Counted from the first letter of the stretch, positions 1 through 8,165 are shown. The stretch is 31,251 nucleotides of DNA from JBLNBQ01 sp050260095 (GCA_050260095.1 JBLNBQ010000119.1:1-31251), one strand, 5' to 3'. The notes: a model not told the origin generated them from the sequence alone. A program made the numbers and translations.

Positions 1-790
1 CCTTCATGGTGGCCAGAGGGTTCTTCACCTCGTGCACGATTTGACTGATCATCGTGCCGACGATGGACAGCCGGTCGGCCTGGGCCAGCCGGTCGCTCCA
101 GAGAATCTGCCGCTCGATGGCGGCGGCGGCCGAGTACAGCAGAGAGAAGATGCGGGTCGAAGCGCGGCGGTCGCAATACCCGGCGACCAGCCTGCCGGCG
201 ACACCCTCAGGCGGGCGGCGCACAACGACGGAGATTATGGTCCAGCCGGGTTGGCCAGGGCCAGCCCCCGGGAAGAGACGAATCACCGGCGGGCTGTCGC
301 GGCGTAAGGCAGGGTGCGGGCGCGAGACGGCCAATCCCCGGCGTCCGGTGGCGCAGCCGAGGCGGCCGAGGGTGGGGAGGGAACCGGCGTCGCCCCGGAC
401 CTCGAGAATCCAGCCGTCGGAGTCGCAGAAGGCAACGAAATGCGGCACGTCGTTGAGCGAGAGATGCAGGTCTTTGAGGAACCACTCAGCCTCCTGCATG
501 ACAGGAGCGTTGTCGCGCATCCGCTGGTGCAGTTCATGGGCGGCGAGGGTTTCACGGGTCAGTTTGGCCCGCTCGAAGGGGACGCGGGCGCGGTGGACTT
601 CCGGGCGAACGAACCCGGCCCGTTCCACCTCTTCCGCAAGCTTCAGCCACGCGTGTAAGCGCGCGTCGCCCGGCGAGTAGGTGACGGCCGTCGTTGTCTC
701 CGCGGCTGGTTCAGACCTAAGGCTTTCCCCGGCGGCCGCCGTTTCTGCGACGGTCTTGTCCGCAGGCGCATCGGGGTTTCGTCTGGCCAT
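1..790 (-). CDS. Sensor histidine kinase, N-terminal part (cut by window edge)
   Basis: The gene runs leftward off the window, so only its first 263 residues are visible. The start is the ATG at 788-790, preceded by GGGAGGTG at good spacing. The first 45 residues or so are low-complexity and rich in Ala, Thr and Glu. Residues about 85-225 look like the sensory segment also found in DhaR/AcoR-type regulators (ending in a poor GAF-like region): RMRDNAPVMQEAEWF, then HFVAFCDSDGWIL. The visible end is a dimerisation/phospho-acceptor helix with the H-box HEVKNPLATMK, where His253 is the expected phosphorylation site. The ATPase domain would lie outside the window. No transmembrane segment is seen in the visible part, so it is probably a soluble kinase. 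It lies 127 bp downstream of the LytTR regulator gene in the same direction and may belong to that signalling locus. Its ligand and partner are unknown. Confidence 0.85.
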   Translation of the reverse strand, partial: MARRNPDAPADKTVAETAAAGESLRSEPAAETTTAVTYSPGDARLHAWLKLAEEVERAGFVRPEVHRARVPFERAKLTRETLAAHELHQRMRDNAPVMQEAEWFLKDLHLSLNDVPHFVAFCDSDGWILEVRGDAGSLPTLGRLGCATGRRGLAVSRPHPALRRDSPPVIRLFPGAGPGQPGWTIISVVVRRPPEGVAGRLVAGYCDRRASTRIFSLLYSAAAAIERQILWSDRLAQADRLSIVGTMISQIVHEVKNPLATMK

Positions 791-917
791 CGTCGCACCT
801 CCCACCTTGGTCAGCACACCACAGGGGGGACGCCGCGCACGGCGGACTGGTTACAACGTTCGCCCAGACGATAAGGTTTCCTGCTGGTTTGAGGAAGACA
901 TTACCAGAGCAATTCTG

Positions 918-1706
918 CTACTCGACGCCGAGGGCCTGGCGCAAGGTTCCGACCCGTTCGCGGCTGACTGGGATGGCGTCGGGGTACCCCTCGACCTTGA
1001 GCGCATGAGTGCGTCCATCGGCGAACAGCTCGGCGATGGCCTGGAGGTTCACCAGGTAGCTCCGATGGACCCGCAAAAAGAGGTTGCCGGGAAGTAGTTC
1101 CTCGACGGTGGACAAGGAGAGGTTGGTGGCAAGTTTGGCGCGCCTGGTCCAGACGAGCGCCGATTTGCCCTGCGCCTCCACCGCCAGCACGGAGGAGATG
1201 GGCAAGAGCACGGTACGTTGGCCCTGTTTCCCGTCGGAAACGCTGAAGGCCAGTCGCCGATGCCGCGCAGCCGGCTCGGCGGAGGGAGAGGGCGGGGCGG
1301 CCGCCACCGCCGGCGAGGGGGCTGGCCCGACTAGGCGCCGGCGCAACCGTTCCACCGCCTGCAGGACGCGGGCGGCCGTCAGGGGCTTGACCAGGTAGTC
1401 CACCGCCTCTGATTCGAAGGCCGCCAGGGCATGCTCCTCGAAAGCTGTGACGAAGACCAAGTGCGGTTTGGCCGGGCCTTGTCCGTGCAGCAGGCGGGCC
1501 AATTCGAGGCCGTTCATTTCCGGCATCCGCACGTCGAGGAAGACCGCATCGGGGGCGAGCGTGGCGACCTGGCGGACCGCCTCGACACCGTTCGCCGCCT
1601 CACCGACCACCGTGAGCCCGCCGGCTTTCTCCAGGTAGTAGCGGAGAACCTCGCGGGCGCGCGGCTCATCGTCCACGATCAGGACACGCAAAGTGGGGCC
1701 GGTCAT
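918..1706 (-). CDS. LytTR-family response regulator
   Basis: A 262-residue two-domain transcription regulator. Residues 1-125 are a receiver domain with the acidic pair Asp12/Asp13, phospho-acceptor Asp58 (in FLDVRMPEMNG), Thr87 and Lys107 (in DYLVKPL), all the residues needed for phosphorylation. An Ala/Pro-rich linker follows, then a LytTR DNA-binding domain (about 155-262) with the typical ending features FLRVHRSYLVN and IPVSRERV. LytTR proteins bind direct repeats upstream of target promoters. The start ATG has AAGGAGG upstream. The gene begins 24 bp after the stop of the large histidine kinase, so the two almost surely form one two-component system. Targets are unknown; LytTR regulators often control cell-surface, competence or metabolite-uptake genes. 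Confidence 0.92.
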   Translation of the reverse strand: MTGPTLRVLIVDDEPRAREVLRYYLEKAGGLTVVGEAANGVEAVRQVATLAPDAVFLDVRMPEMNGLELARLLHGQGPAKPHLVFVTAFEEHALAAFESEAVDYLVKPLTAARVLQAVERLRRRLVGPAPSPAVAAAPPSPSAEPAARHRRLAFSVSDGKQGQRTVLLPISSVLAVEAQGKSALVWTRRAKLATNLSLSTVEELLPGNLFLRVHRSYLVNLQAIAELFADGRTHALKVEGYPDAIPVSRERVGTLRQALGVE

Positions 1707-1730
1707 CGCACTGTCGCCTCCTTGTCAGCT

Positions 1731-4148
1731 TTAAGCGGAGGTTGGGGTGGTCGCGACGGTCGTTGCCTCATCCACGTCCGCAGCCTGGGGGAGCTGAAGG
1801 ACGACGGTGGTCCCCTCTCCCGCCCGGCTGTCCAGGTGAACCGCTCCGCCGTGACGGGTGATGATGCGGTGGGTGATGGACAGCCCGAGGCCGGTGCCGG
1901 CGGCCTTCGTGGTGAAGAACGGGTTGAAAACCAGCTCCCTCTGGTCCTCGGGGATACCGGGCCCGGTATCTTTTACGCTGACGAGGATACTGTCGCCCGC
2001 CGCTCGTACCGAGACGGCAAGGGTGCCGCCCCCCTCCATCGCCTCCACGGCGTTGAAGACCACGTTGGTCACCGCCTGGGTCAACTGCGCCGGGTCGCCG
2101 AAGGTGGGGGGAGTCGCGGGGGCGAAGTCGGTGACCAGGTGGATGTTCCGTGCCTTGAGTTCAGGGCGGAGGGCTTCGAGCACGCGGTCGAGCAGGGGCA
2201 AGAGCGCCACCGTGGTCCTGGTCAGTTTCTCCTCGCGCGCAAAGGAGAGGAAGCGGCCGAGGAGATGTTCGAGCGCCGCCGTATCCTCGAGGATTCCTCG
2301 CGGGAAGCGGGCCAGCGGACTCTGGGGCGGCAGTTCGTCGGCCAGGATCGTGGCGTAACCGGCCACCTTGTTGAGACCATTGCGGATCTCGTGCGCCAGC
2401 CCGGCGGTGAGTTGGCCCAGGGCGGCCAGGCGCTCGGCCCGCTCGACCTGGCGCTCCATGGAACGGAGGGGGGTCAGGTCGTACATCGCCACTAGGGCGC
2501 CGGATTCGCCCAGCGCATCATCGGCTTCCCGGAAGGGGGAGACGTTCAAAGCGTAAGGCCGAGGTTCCTCGCCAGGCTTCACCAGCGAGACCTCGCGTCC
2601 GGCCACCGGCTTGCGGGTGGCCAGCACTTCCCGCACCACCGCAGCGACCGCTGGCTGCCCGGTGCACTCGGCGACCGTCCGGCCAAGCAGGGTTTCGGCA
2701 GGACCAAGCACGCGCTCCGCCGTCCGGTTCACGTCGACCACCACTCCGGCGGAGTCCACGATCAGGATGACGTTGACGGAACTTTGGACGACCGTAAGGT
2801 AGTGGTTCTTTACCGCCATGAGCTGAGCGTAGAGTTCAGCGTTCTCCAGGGCGATGCCGGCCTGGTAGGCCAACGTCTCCAGCACTTCGCGTTCTTCGCT
2901 GGTGAGGCTGCTGCCGTCGGGATGGCGCCCGGTCGCCAGATGGCCGAAGGGACGGGTGCGGCCGGCGAGCGGGAAGATGGAGACCAGCGGCAGTTGGGTG
3001 AGGCGGCGCAGATCATAGATCGGGGGGCCGGGGCGCTCGGACCTGGGTTCACCTTCAAGCGAGCGGAACACCGGAGCGCCGTCCCCTTCCAGGGTGGCCA
3101 CCTGAAGGAAGGGCGCGCCCTGCGCCGGTTGGACGTAAAGGCAGACCGCCTGGAGTTCAAAGAGAGTCGCGAGGTGGCTCACGATGAACCCGGCCAACTC
3201 CCGTTGGGGCCACAGGACGTTGATGCCCGGGAGGAAACGTTTCAGCCCTTCGTAGTAGACGTCCCGGGGCAGCGGGAAGAAGCGGCGCAGGAACCCTTCC
3301 ATGCTTTCCTGCAGGGGACGGAAGAGCGGTCCGGCGATCAACACGCAGAAGAACGAGACCACCAGGGGGTCCCACTGCTCGTTCGACTTGAGCCACCGGG
3401 CGATGAGAACCACCGCCCAGACATATAGCCCGGTCATGATCGCCAGGCCGACGGAATGCACGGCGCTGGTGCGGAGCGAGAGACTGGGGTTGCCGAACCG
3501 GTACCGGACGACGGCCCAAGCCAGCCCGGACAGGTAGATCATGGTGGTCACGGCGTTGAGAAAGTGAGCGAAATAACCGCGGTGATAGACCAACCCCAGC
3601 GCGGCGGAGAGCACGGCGGCCCCCGAAGAAACCGCGATGAGGGTCACCTTCGTCCGTTCCTGGCCTCCCGCCCGCCGGAATTGGCGGGTGAGGATGCGGG
3701 TGGAAAGGAGCAGGGAAGCCACCAGGTAGATGGTATACGCGAGAAAGGCCGGCGAGAAGGCGTAGGGTGGGAGCTGGAGGCCGACCTCCTTGCCCTCGTT
3801 CATGAGGAAGAGCGGAGGCCCGGCCAGGCTGATCAAGGCGGCCCAACCGTAGCCGGCGGCGAGAAGGATGTTGGTCAGGCGCTCCTGCGCACCGGTCCAG
3901 ACGACCAGCACGTGGAGCGAGAGAAGCGGGAGGAAAATCCCGCCGAGGCGGAACCAGAGCATGGCGCTGGGCGGAAGCGGAGCCAAGGCCCAGATGTTCT
4001 CGAGGTTCCAGAACGACACCGCCAGGCTGGTCAGGAAGACAAGGCGGTTGAGGGGAGCGCGACGGTCGGCGATCAAGACGAAGAAGCCGATCTGCAAACC
4101 CACGACCGGCGGGATGAAGAAGAGCCAAGCTGGCCAGGCGATGTTCAT
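1731..4148 (-). CDS. Membrane sensor histidine kinase (7TM-GAF-PAS-HisKA-HATPase)
   Basis: An 805-residue kinase. Residues 1-260 hold about seven or eight hydrophobic segments, resembling the N-terminal 7TM sensor region of histidine kinases. A GAF-like domain (about 300-440, ending in LAYQAGIALENAELY) and a PAS domain (about 450-555) follow. The HisKA helix carries the H-box HEIRNGLNKV with His near residue 586. The ATPase domain shows an N-box (VVFNAVEAM), G1 box (DTGPGIP), F-box (FNPFFTTK) and G2 box (GTGLGLS). All catalytic elements are present. The usual Pro after Asn in the H-box (HEIRNP) is Gly here, which is uncommon. The gene lies directly upstream of the LytTR regulator and is presumably its kinase. 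The pairing is slightly unusual because LytTR regulators more often go with LytS-type kinases. The signal sensed is unknown. Confidence 0.93.
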   Translation of the reverse strand: MNIAWPAWLFFIPPVVGLQIGFFVLIADRRAPLNRLVFLTSLAVSFWNLENIWALAPLPPSAMLWFRLGGIFLPLLSLHVLVVWTGAQERLTNILLAAGYGWAALISLAGPPLFLMNEGKEVGLQLPPYAFSPAFLAYTIYLVASLLLSTRILTRQFRRAGGQERTKVTLIAVSSGAAVLSAALGLVYHRGYFAHFLNAVTTMIYLSGLAWAVVRYRFGNPSLSLRTSAVHSVGLAIMTGLYVWAVVLIARWLKSNEQWDPLVVSFFCVLIAGPLFRPLQESMEGFLRRFFPLPRDVYYEGLKRFLPGINVLWPQRELAGFIVSHLATLFELQAVCLYVQPAQGAPFLQVATLEGDGAPVFRSLEGEPRSERPGPPIYDLRRLTQLPLVSIFPLAGRTRPFGHLATGRHPDGSSLTSEEREVLETLAYQAGIALENAELYAQLMAVKNHYLTVVQSSVNVILIVDSAGVVVDVNRTAERVLGPAETLLGRTVAECTGQPAVAAVVREVLATRKPVAGREVSLVKPGEEPRPYALNVSPFREADDALGESGALVAMYDLTPLRSMERQVERAERLAALGQLTAGLAHEIRNGLNKVAGYATILADELPPQSPLARFPRGILEDTAALEHLLGRFLSFAREEKLTRTTVALLPLLDRVLEALRPELKARNIHLVTDFAPATPPTFGDPAQLTQAVTNVVFNAVEAMEGGGTLAVSVRAAGDSILVSVKDTGPGIPEDQRELVFNPFFTTKAAGTGLGLSITHRIITRHGGAVHLDSRAGEGTTVVLQLPQAADVDEATTVATTPTSA

Positions 4149-4203
4149 GCCCGTCTCCCCTCTTTTACGTAAACTTCGCTCTGCGCTTCACCATCTCCTG
4201 CCC

Positions 4204-4240
4204 AAAAAGGAATGAGCACCGGGAGGGTGACCGGTGCTCA
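4204..4240 (-). terminator. Rho-independent terminator after the ferritin-like gene
   Basis: A perfect 10-bp inverted repeat (arms 4213-4222 and 4231-4240, TGAGCACCGG/CCGGTGCTCA, 8-nt loop) is followed in the minus direction by ATTCCTTTTT. The T-run lies on the minus side only, so it should end transcripts coming from acuA and the ferritin-like gene before the histidine kinase. The remaining spacer (4149-4398) shows no other gene or convincing promoter. Confidence 0.7.
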
Positions 4241-4398
4241 CAGATCGGGGAAGGAGTTGGGCACTCTGTGTTTTGACAGACCAAGAATTCCTGATCACCT
4301 GGCCGGAGCCCTGTCGGGCGGAACCAGTGGGAAGATTGGGGGCACGAACGGGTTGTCCGGAGTCGCGGACGGCGCGGAGAAGCGATGCTGATGCGCTG

Positions 4399-5028
4399 CT
4401 AGCGCTCGTGTCCCAGGTGGTGGCGCTGGTGGGCGACCTCGATCATCACCTGCAGGAAGTGCGCCACGTGCTCCTTTTCGCTGTTCATGATGCCGGTCAG
4501 CAGTCTTTTGGTGCTCTCCTCCTCCGCCCTGACGACGTGCTCCTGGTACCCGTTGATGGCCGACAACTCCATCTCGATGGCCATGTTCAAGCGGTCCAGG
4601 TCGTCGGCGGCCGAGGCGATGTCGTGCTGGTGGTTCGGCAGTGCGCCATCCGCCAGAAGCGGCGGGGTTTCCCCTGAGCCGGTTCCCCGCGGGGCGATGC
4701 CACTCATGCGGGCCAGGGGCGCCGGCGGCGGCAAGGTCTCTGCGGTGAGCCATTCGAGGTCGTGGAAGCAGAACTCCTGGGCCTGCACCGGATCGAGGTG
4801 GGCGACCGCCCGGGACAATTCCAGGAAGTGGCCGATCTCGTTGTTGATCGCGTGTTCCAAGGCCTGCTTGGCGGCTGGATGCCGGGCCTCGCCCAGGAAG
4901 CGCCGGTAGGTCACGATGGCGATCAGCTCTCCCGTGGCGTCGGCGCGAAGGAGGGCCAGGTCCTTGTTCTCGGTGCGCGTCAGGTTGGTGTCCTCCGGGT
5001 GATGGGGGAAGCGGGCGGGATGGGGCAC
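4399..5028 (-). CDS. Ferritin-like diiron-type four-helix protein
   Basis: A 209-residue protein with the residue pattern of a ferritin-like diiron bundle. Glu34 comes in the first helix, followed by Glu64-x-x-His67 (NNEIGHFLEL), Glu154 (IEMELSAINGY) and Glu184-x-x-His187 (SEKEHVAHF). These are the two E...ExxH pairs that normally hold two iron atoms. Between the helix pairs lies an unusual insert of about 70 residues rich in Pro, Gly and His (about 75-145). The GTG at 5026-5028 is chosen because AGGAGG stands 7 nt upstream of it; a longer frame starting at 5082 would place that ribosome site inside the gene. It lies 64 bp downstream of acuA. Function could be iron or peroxide handling, or a rubrerythrin-like role; the substrate cannot be told from sequence. 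Confidence 0.75.
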   Translation of the reverse strand: MPHPARFPHHPEDTNLTRTENKDLALLRADATGELIAIVTYRRFLGEARHPAAKQALEHAINNEIGHFLELSRAVAHLDPVQAQEFCFHDLEWLTAETLPPPAPLARMSGIAPRGTGSGETPPLLADGALPNHQHDIASAADDLDRLNMAIEMELSAINGYQEHVVRAEEESTKRLLTGIMNSEKEHVAHFLQVMIEVAHQRHHLGHER

Positions 5029-5092
5029 GGCGGAGCCTCCTCTCTCGCAGGTGGGCTCCGGCATACTATGTGCGGTTGGCACAGGGGGTGTC

Positions 5093-5749
5093 TCAGCGGC
5101 CGGCGGTCACCGGCCCGGCGACGATCAGGCGAAAGGCGTCCCGGGCCTCCGGCGGGATGCGGGCGCCGAAGCGGACCGTGAGCATGTTGGCCGGGTGAGC
5201 CTTGATCTCCGGGTCATCGGTGGGGGTGAGTTCCAGCCCCACGTTCTGCAGGATGGCGTACAACAGCTTGCGATACTGCCAGACTGAAAGGCGGGTCGCC
5301 TCCAGGTCCCAATGCCAGCTGTACTCGCTGGAGACCACGATCCAGTCGTCCAGAGCGTCGGAGGAGAACGCCACTTCCAGCACGTTGCGGCCGATACGCA
5401 TGAACCGCCACTCGGAGGCCACCTCAAGGGCGCCCAGTTCCAGCACCGGCAGCCCGCAGCCGGCCCACCGGCTTTCCCGGTCGGGCAGGTGAAAAGTGCA
5501 GTAGCCGATAATGGTTGCGCCGTTTTCCGCAGCGAAGACCGCACCCTGCGGCAGGGACGCGATCTTGACCAGTGCTTTCTTTTGTTGCTCCGGCGGGCGG
5601 AACATGCGCAGGGAAGGGTCCATGGCCATTTCCGCAAGGTCCTTAGGGGGGATGGGTCCCCAGATGCGCACGGCGCCTCGCGGCGTCTCCAGGGTTCGCT
5701 CGGTGCGGGAGAATCTGAGCAGCAGGGGCACGTTCGACTCTTCGCTCAT
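5093..5749 (-). CDS. acuA: AcuA, GNAT protein acetyltransferase (acetyl-CoA synthetase control)
   Basis: A 218-residue protein recognisably like Bacillus AcuA (about 210 residues). Shared stretches include FRPPEQQKKAL, ELGALEVASEWR, SSEYSWHWDL and SVWQYRKLLY, and the C-terminal TDDPEIKAHPAN. In Bacillus, AcuA acetylates a lysine of acetyl-CoA synthetase AcsA and switches it off; the AcuC deacetylase reverses this. The start ATG follows GGGGAGGTG. acuC and the acuB remnant lie on the same strand further upstream but are separated by a plus-strand methyltransferase gene, so the usual acuABC operon is split here. No acsA is in the window. The spacer to the divergent neighbour is 114 bp; no strong promoter was identified in it. 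Confidence 0.9.
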   Translation of the reverse strand: MSEESNVPLLLRFSRTERTLETPRGAVRIWGPIPPKDLAEMAMDPSLRMFRPPEQQKKALVKIASLPQGAVFAAENGATIIGYCTFHLPDRESRWAGCGLPVLELGALEVASEWRFMRIGRNVLEVAFSSDALDDWIVVSSEYSWHWDLEATRLSVWQYRKLLYAILQNVGLELTPTDDPEIKAHPANMLTVRFGARIPPEARDAFRLIVAGPVTAGR

Positions 5750-5863
5750 GGGGCACCTCCCCGCGGGCGTTCACCCAAATCATGGAAGGGCTTGGCGGAT
5801 TTCAAGAGAATACCATTTCGTGCGGACCGACTTCAGAAGCAAGGACAGGAGAGGGGGACACAC

Positions 5864-6517
5864 ATGAACCGGAGACTGACACTGCTGTACGCGTTTTGCC
5901 AGGTGGCGCTGGTGTTTCTCCTTATGGAACTCGGTTGGGGTGGACTCGACTTCCTCAAACTGCCCCCGGTTCTCGGCTTGCTTTTCGCGATGACCCTGGG
6001 TTCGTTCACCATCCTTCACACCGAAGTCGACTTGCACCTGAAGGACTGGCGGGAGATCTGGGGCCTCGTGGCCACGCTGCTTCTTTCGCTCTTCTACTTT
6101 TTCTTCCTCCCCATGGCGGACCGCAACTCATGGTACGTGTTCGTGCCCGGGGATGATGTTCGTTACACCGGCCTGTTGCTCTTCTTCGTCGGAACGGGCC
6201 TGCGCACCTGGGGTTTCATGACCCGCCAGGAGAAGATGAGCATCACCGGACTCTTCCCCTTGCTCGACGAGAACAGCTTTGTGGACCGTTCGATCTACTT
6301 CCGCACCCGTCACCCGCAGTACCTTGGCCTCTGGCTCCAACTGGTCGGTTTTTCGCTGGCCTTCCGCAGCGCCCTCGGCCTGGTCGGCGCTCTGGTGATG
6401 ATCGCTCCGGTGGTGGCACGGGTCGATGCGGAGGAGAAGTTGCTCAAAGCGCGGCTGGGCGCCAAGTACGAGGATTACCTGAAGCGCTCGTGGCGTTTCT
6501 TCCCCGGAGTGTACTAG
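5864..6517 (+). CDS. Isoprenylcysteine carboxyl methyltransferase / phospholipid methyltransferase-like membrane protein
   Basis: A 217-residue integral membrane protein with about five to six hydrophobic segments. The C-terminal part has the family hallmark RHPQYLGLW (about residues 148-156), then a hydrophobic hairpin. It ends with EEKLLKARLGAKYEDYLKR and a Trp/Phe-Pro close (RFFPG), the S-adenosylmethionine-binding end of the ICMT/PEMT group. In bacteria such proteins methylate lipids, small thiols or unknown substrates, so no specific reaction is claimed. The ATG at 5864 is preceded by GGAGAGGGGG; a longer open frame upstream runs through acuA antisense and is not coding. It is the only plus-strand gene in the first 13 kb, convergent with acuC (24-bp gap). 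Its terminator appears to lie inside the acuC coding sequence. Confidence 0.8.
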   Translation: MNRRLTLLYAFCQVALVFLLMELGWGGLDFLKLPPVLGLLFAMTLGSFTILHTEVDLHLKDWREIWGLVATLLLSLFYFFFLPMADRNSWYVFVPGDDVRYTGLLLFFVGTGLRTWGFMTRQEKMSITGLFPLLDENSFVDRSIYFRTRHPQYLGLWLQLVGFSLAFRSALGLVGALVMIAPVVARVDAEEKLLKARLGAKYEDYLKRSWRFFPGVY

Positions 6518-6541
6518 AGCACGGGGTCAACGCCCGCCTGG

Positions 6542-7723
6542 TCACCACGCCGGGTAGGACGGGCGGTTTCCCACGAATGAACCGGCAACGGCTGCCTCGG
6601 CCGTTTGCCGGTTCTTTTCTGCGATGGCGGCGGCCCGCGGTATCCACAGGGCGTCCTCCCGGCGGTCTTGGATCACCTCCGGCAGTCTCACGGGCGCCTC
6701 GCCCTGCCAGCGCTCCCGCCAGGCCACCGGGGTAGGAGTCTCCGGCGGGAGGGGGCGGTGGGCGATGATCGCCCATTGGACGGCCCAGGCGCGGGGGACC
6801 GCCGACCAGGCCTCGTAGCCGCCGCCGCCCAAAGCCAGCCAGCGTCCTTCGCACAGTTCGTGCGCCAAGTCGTGCAGCAGCGACGTCGCCTGGGCAAAGG
6901 CGCGGGTCGTGTAGGAGAGATCGGACATCACGTCGAGCTGATGCCCGTCGACGCCGTGCTGGGTGACCAGAAGGTCGGGCCGGAACGCCCGCAGCAGCGG
7001 CGGGACCACCAGGGAGAAAGCCTCGAGGAAAGAGTCGTCGCTCGTGAAAGGCTCCAGCGGGACGTTCACGGCGTACCCGTACCCGTCGCCTAGCCCCCGT
7101 TCGAGGACGGCGCCCGTGCCCGGGAAAAGGAAACGGCCCGTCTCGTGCAGCGAGAGCGTGAGGATCCCGGGGTCATCGTAGAAGCAGAACTGCACCCCAT
7201 CGCCGTGATGCGCGTCGATGTCCACGTAGGCCACCCGCACCGGAAGGCGCTGCCGCAGGGCGGCGATGGCGACGGCGGCGTCGTTGTAGATGCAGAACCC
7301 CGAGGCCCGGGAACGGTGCGCGTGGTGGAGTCCGCCCGAGGGGAGAAAAGCGTGGGCCCACTCGCCGCTCATGATGCGCTGGGCCGCCTCGACGGCCCCC
7401 CCGACCACGCGGGAGGCAAACTCGTGAAGGCCCGGGTAAACCGGATTGTCCTCCGAACCAAGGCCCAGAAGCTCGGCTCCGTCGACCGGCCGCCCCGCCT
7501 CGCTGGAGCGCCGGACCGCGTCGACGTATCCTTGACCGTGGATCAAGTGCAACTCTTCCAGCGAGGCCTCGCGCGGCGCCACCTGTTCGACCTGGTCCAA
7601 CAGGCCCAGCCCGGCGAAGAGGTCGAGTGCGACCTGCAGCCGGCGGGGATGCATCGGATGCTGCCGCGGCAGGCCGCACTCGAGGAAATGCGGGCTGTGG
7701 ACGAAAGCGACCCGGCCGCTCAA
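6542..7723 (-). CDS. acuC: AcuC, class I-type histone-deacetylase-like protein deacetylase
   Basis: A 393-residue zinc-dependent deacetylase. The catalytic region is complete: GGLHHAHRSRASGFCIYND (His-His pair), YVDIDAHHGDG (zinc Asp and His), SLHETG and QHGVDGH (second zinc Asp), then LGGGGY near the C-terminal side. AcuC removes acetyl groups from acetyl-CoA synthetase and so counteracts AcuA. The start is taken as TTG at 7721-7723, which overlaps the acuB stop as TTGA and has GGAGG about 10 nt upstream. This start gives the expected N-terminus VAFVHSP. The overlap suggests translational coupling to acuB, which is itself broken. The last 20 or so codons coincide with a hairpin that looks like the terminator of the opposite-strand methyltransferase gene. 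Confidence 0.92.
   Translation of the reverse strand: MSGRVAFVHSPHFLECGLPRQHPMHPRRLQVALDLFAGLGLLDQVEQVAPREASLEELHLIHGQGYVDAVRRSSEAGRPVDGAELLGLGSEDNPVYPGLHEFASRVVGGAVEAAQRIMSGEWAHAFLPSGGLHHAHRSRASGFCIYNDAAVAIAALRQRLPVRVAYVDIDAHHGDGVQFCFYDDPGILTLSLHETGRFLFPGTGAVLERGLGDGYGYAVNVPLEPFTSDDSFLEAFSLVVPPLLRAFRPDLLVTQHGVDGHQLDVMSDLSYTTRAFAQATSLLHDLAHELCEGRWLALGGGGYEAWSAVPRAWAVQWAIIAHRPLPPETPTPVAWRERWQGEAPVRLPEVIQDRREDALWIPRAAAIAEKNRQTAEAAVAGSFVGNRPSYPAW
6579..6620 (+). terminator. Rho-independent terminator of the methyltransferase gene, inside acuC
   Basis: A perfect 10-bp inverted repeat (GAACCGGCAA at 6579-6588, TTGCCGGTTC at 6605-6614) is followed on the plus strand by TTTTCT. It lies about 60 bp after the methyltransferase stop but inside the 3' end of acuC on the other strand. 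In the minus direction no T-run follows, so it should act on plus-strand transcripts only. Confidence 0.65.
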
Positions 7724-8165
7724 GATTGGCCGGCCTCCGGTCTTTCCAGGGGGCTGGGCCAGCGGACCTCGAAGCCGGCGGCCCGCAAGTCGTTCACCAG
7801 CGGCCGCACGTCGAGCGCTTGCACGCGCACCACCATCACCGCGTAGCCCGGGGCGCGTCCGGGGGTGGTGAAGATGCTGGTGACGTTCACCCGGTGGCGG
7901 CTGGTGATCTCCCCGACCTCGGCCAGCACTCCCGGACGGTCGCGGACCTCGATCTCCAGGCGCGACCCGGCGGTGAGGCCGCCGGAGAGTTCCACGAACG
8001 ACCTGAGCACGTCGGTTTCGGTGACGATCCCCACCAGCCGGCCCTCGGAGACGACCGGCAGGCAGCCGATCTTGTGTTCGTACATCAGGCGGGCCGCGTC
8101 TTCGAGAGGGAGTCTTGGGGCGTGACCGTGACGACCTCACGCGTCATGATATCCTCGATGATCGT
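7720..8165 (-). pseudogene. acuB: acuB remnant: one CBS unit plus ACT domain, frameshifted
   Basis: The frame ending at 7720 encodes MYEHKIGCLPVVSEG...TETDVLRSFVEL, the second CBS unit of AcuB. An ACT-like part follows (LEIEVRDRPGVLAEVGEI...). The N-terminal side of the same CBS unit, IIEDIMTREVVTVTPQD, lies in another frame. The break is at 8104-8108, where two extra bases (a duplicated CT in CTCTC) fit better than one missing base. No ATG, GTG or TTG stands at the expected start: a good AGGAGG is followed 7 nt later by ACG (8163-8165), and the first ATG (8145-8147) is six codons inside. The first CBS unit of normal AcuB is absent, because uraA ends only 43 bp upstream. Loss of function is likely, though sequencing error at the frameshift cannot be excluded. 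Confidence 0.72.

Noticed and set aside
1431..2495. Plus-strand frame of 354 codons across the regulator and kinase genes.
   Set aside because: No family motif, and it runs antisense to two well-supported genes.
6542..8140. A single 532-codon minus-strand frame covering acuC and part of acuB.
   Set aside because: Its first 139 residues are Arg-rich frame-shadow sequence of acuB; the TTG at 7723 fits AcuC homology and the ribosome site.
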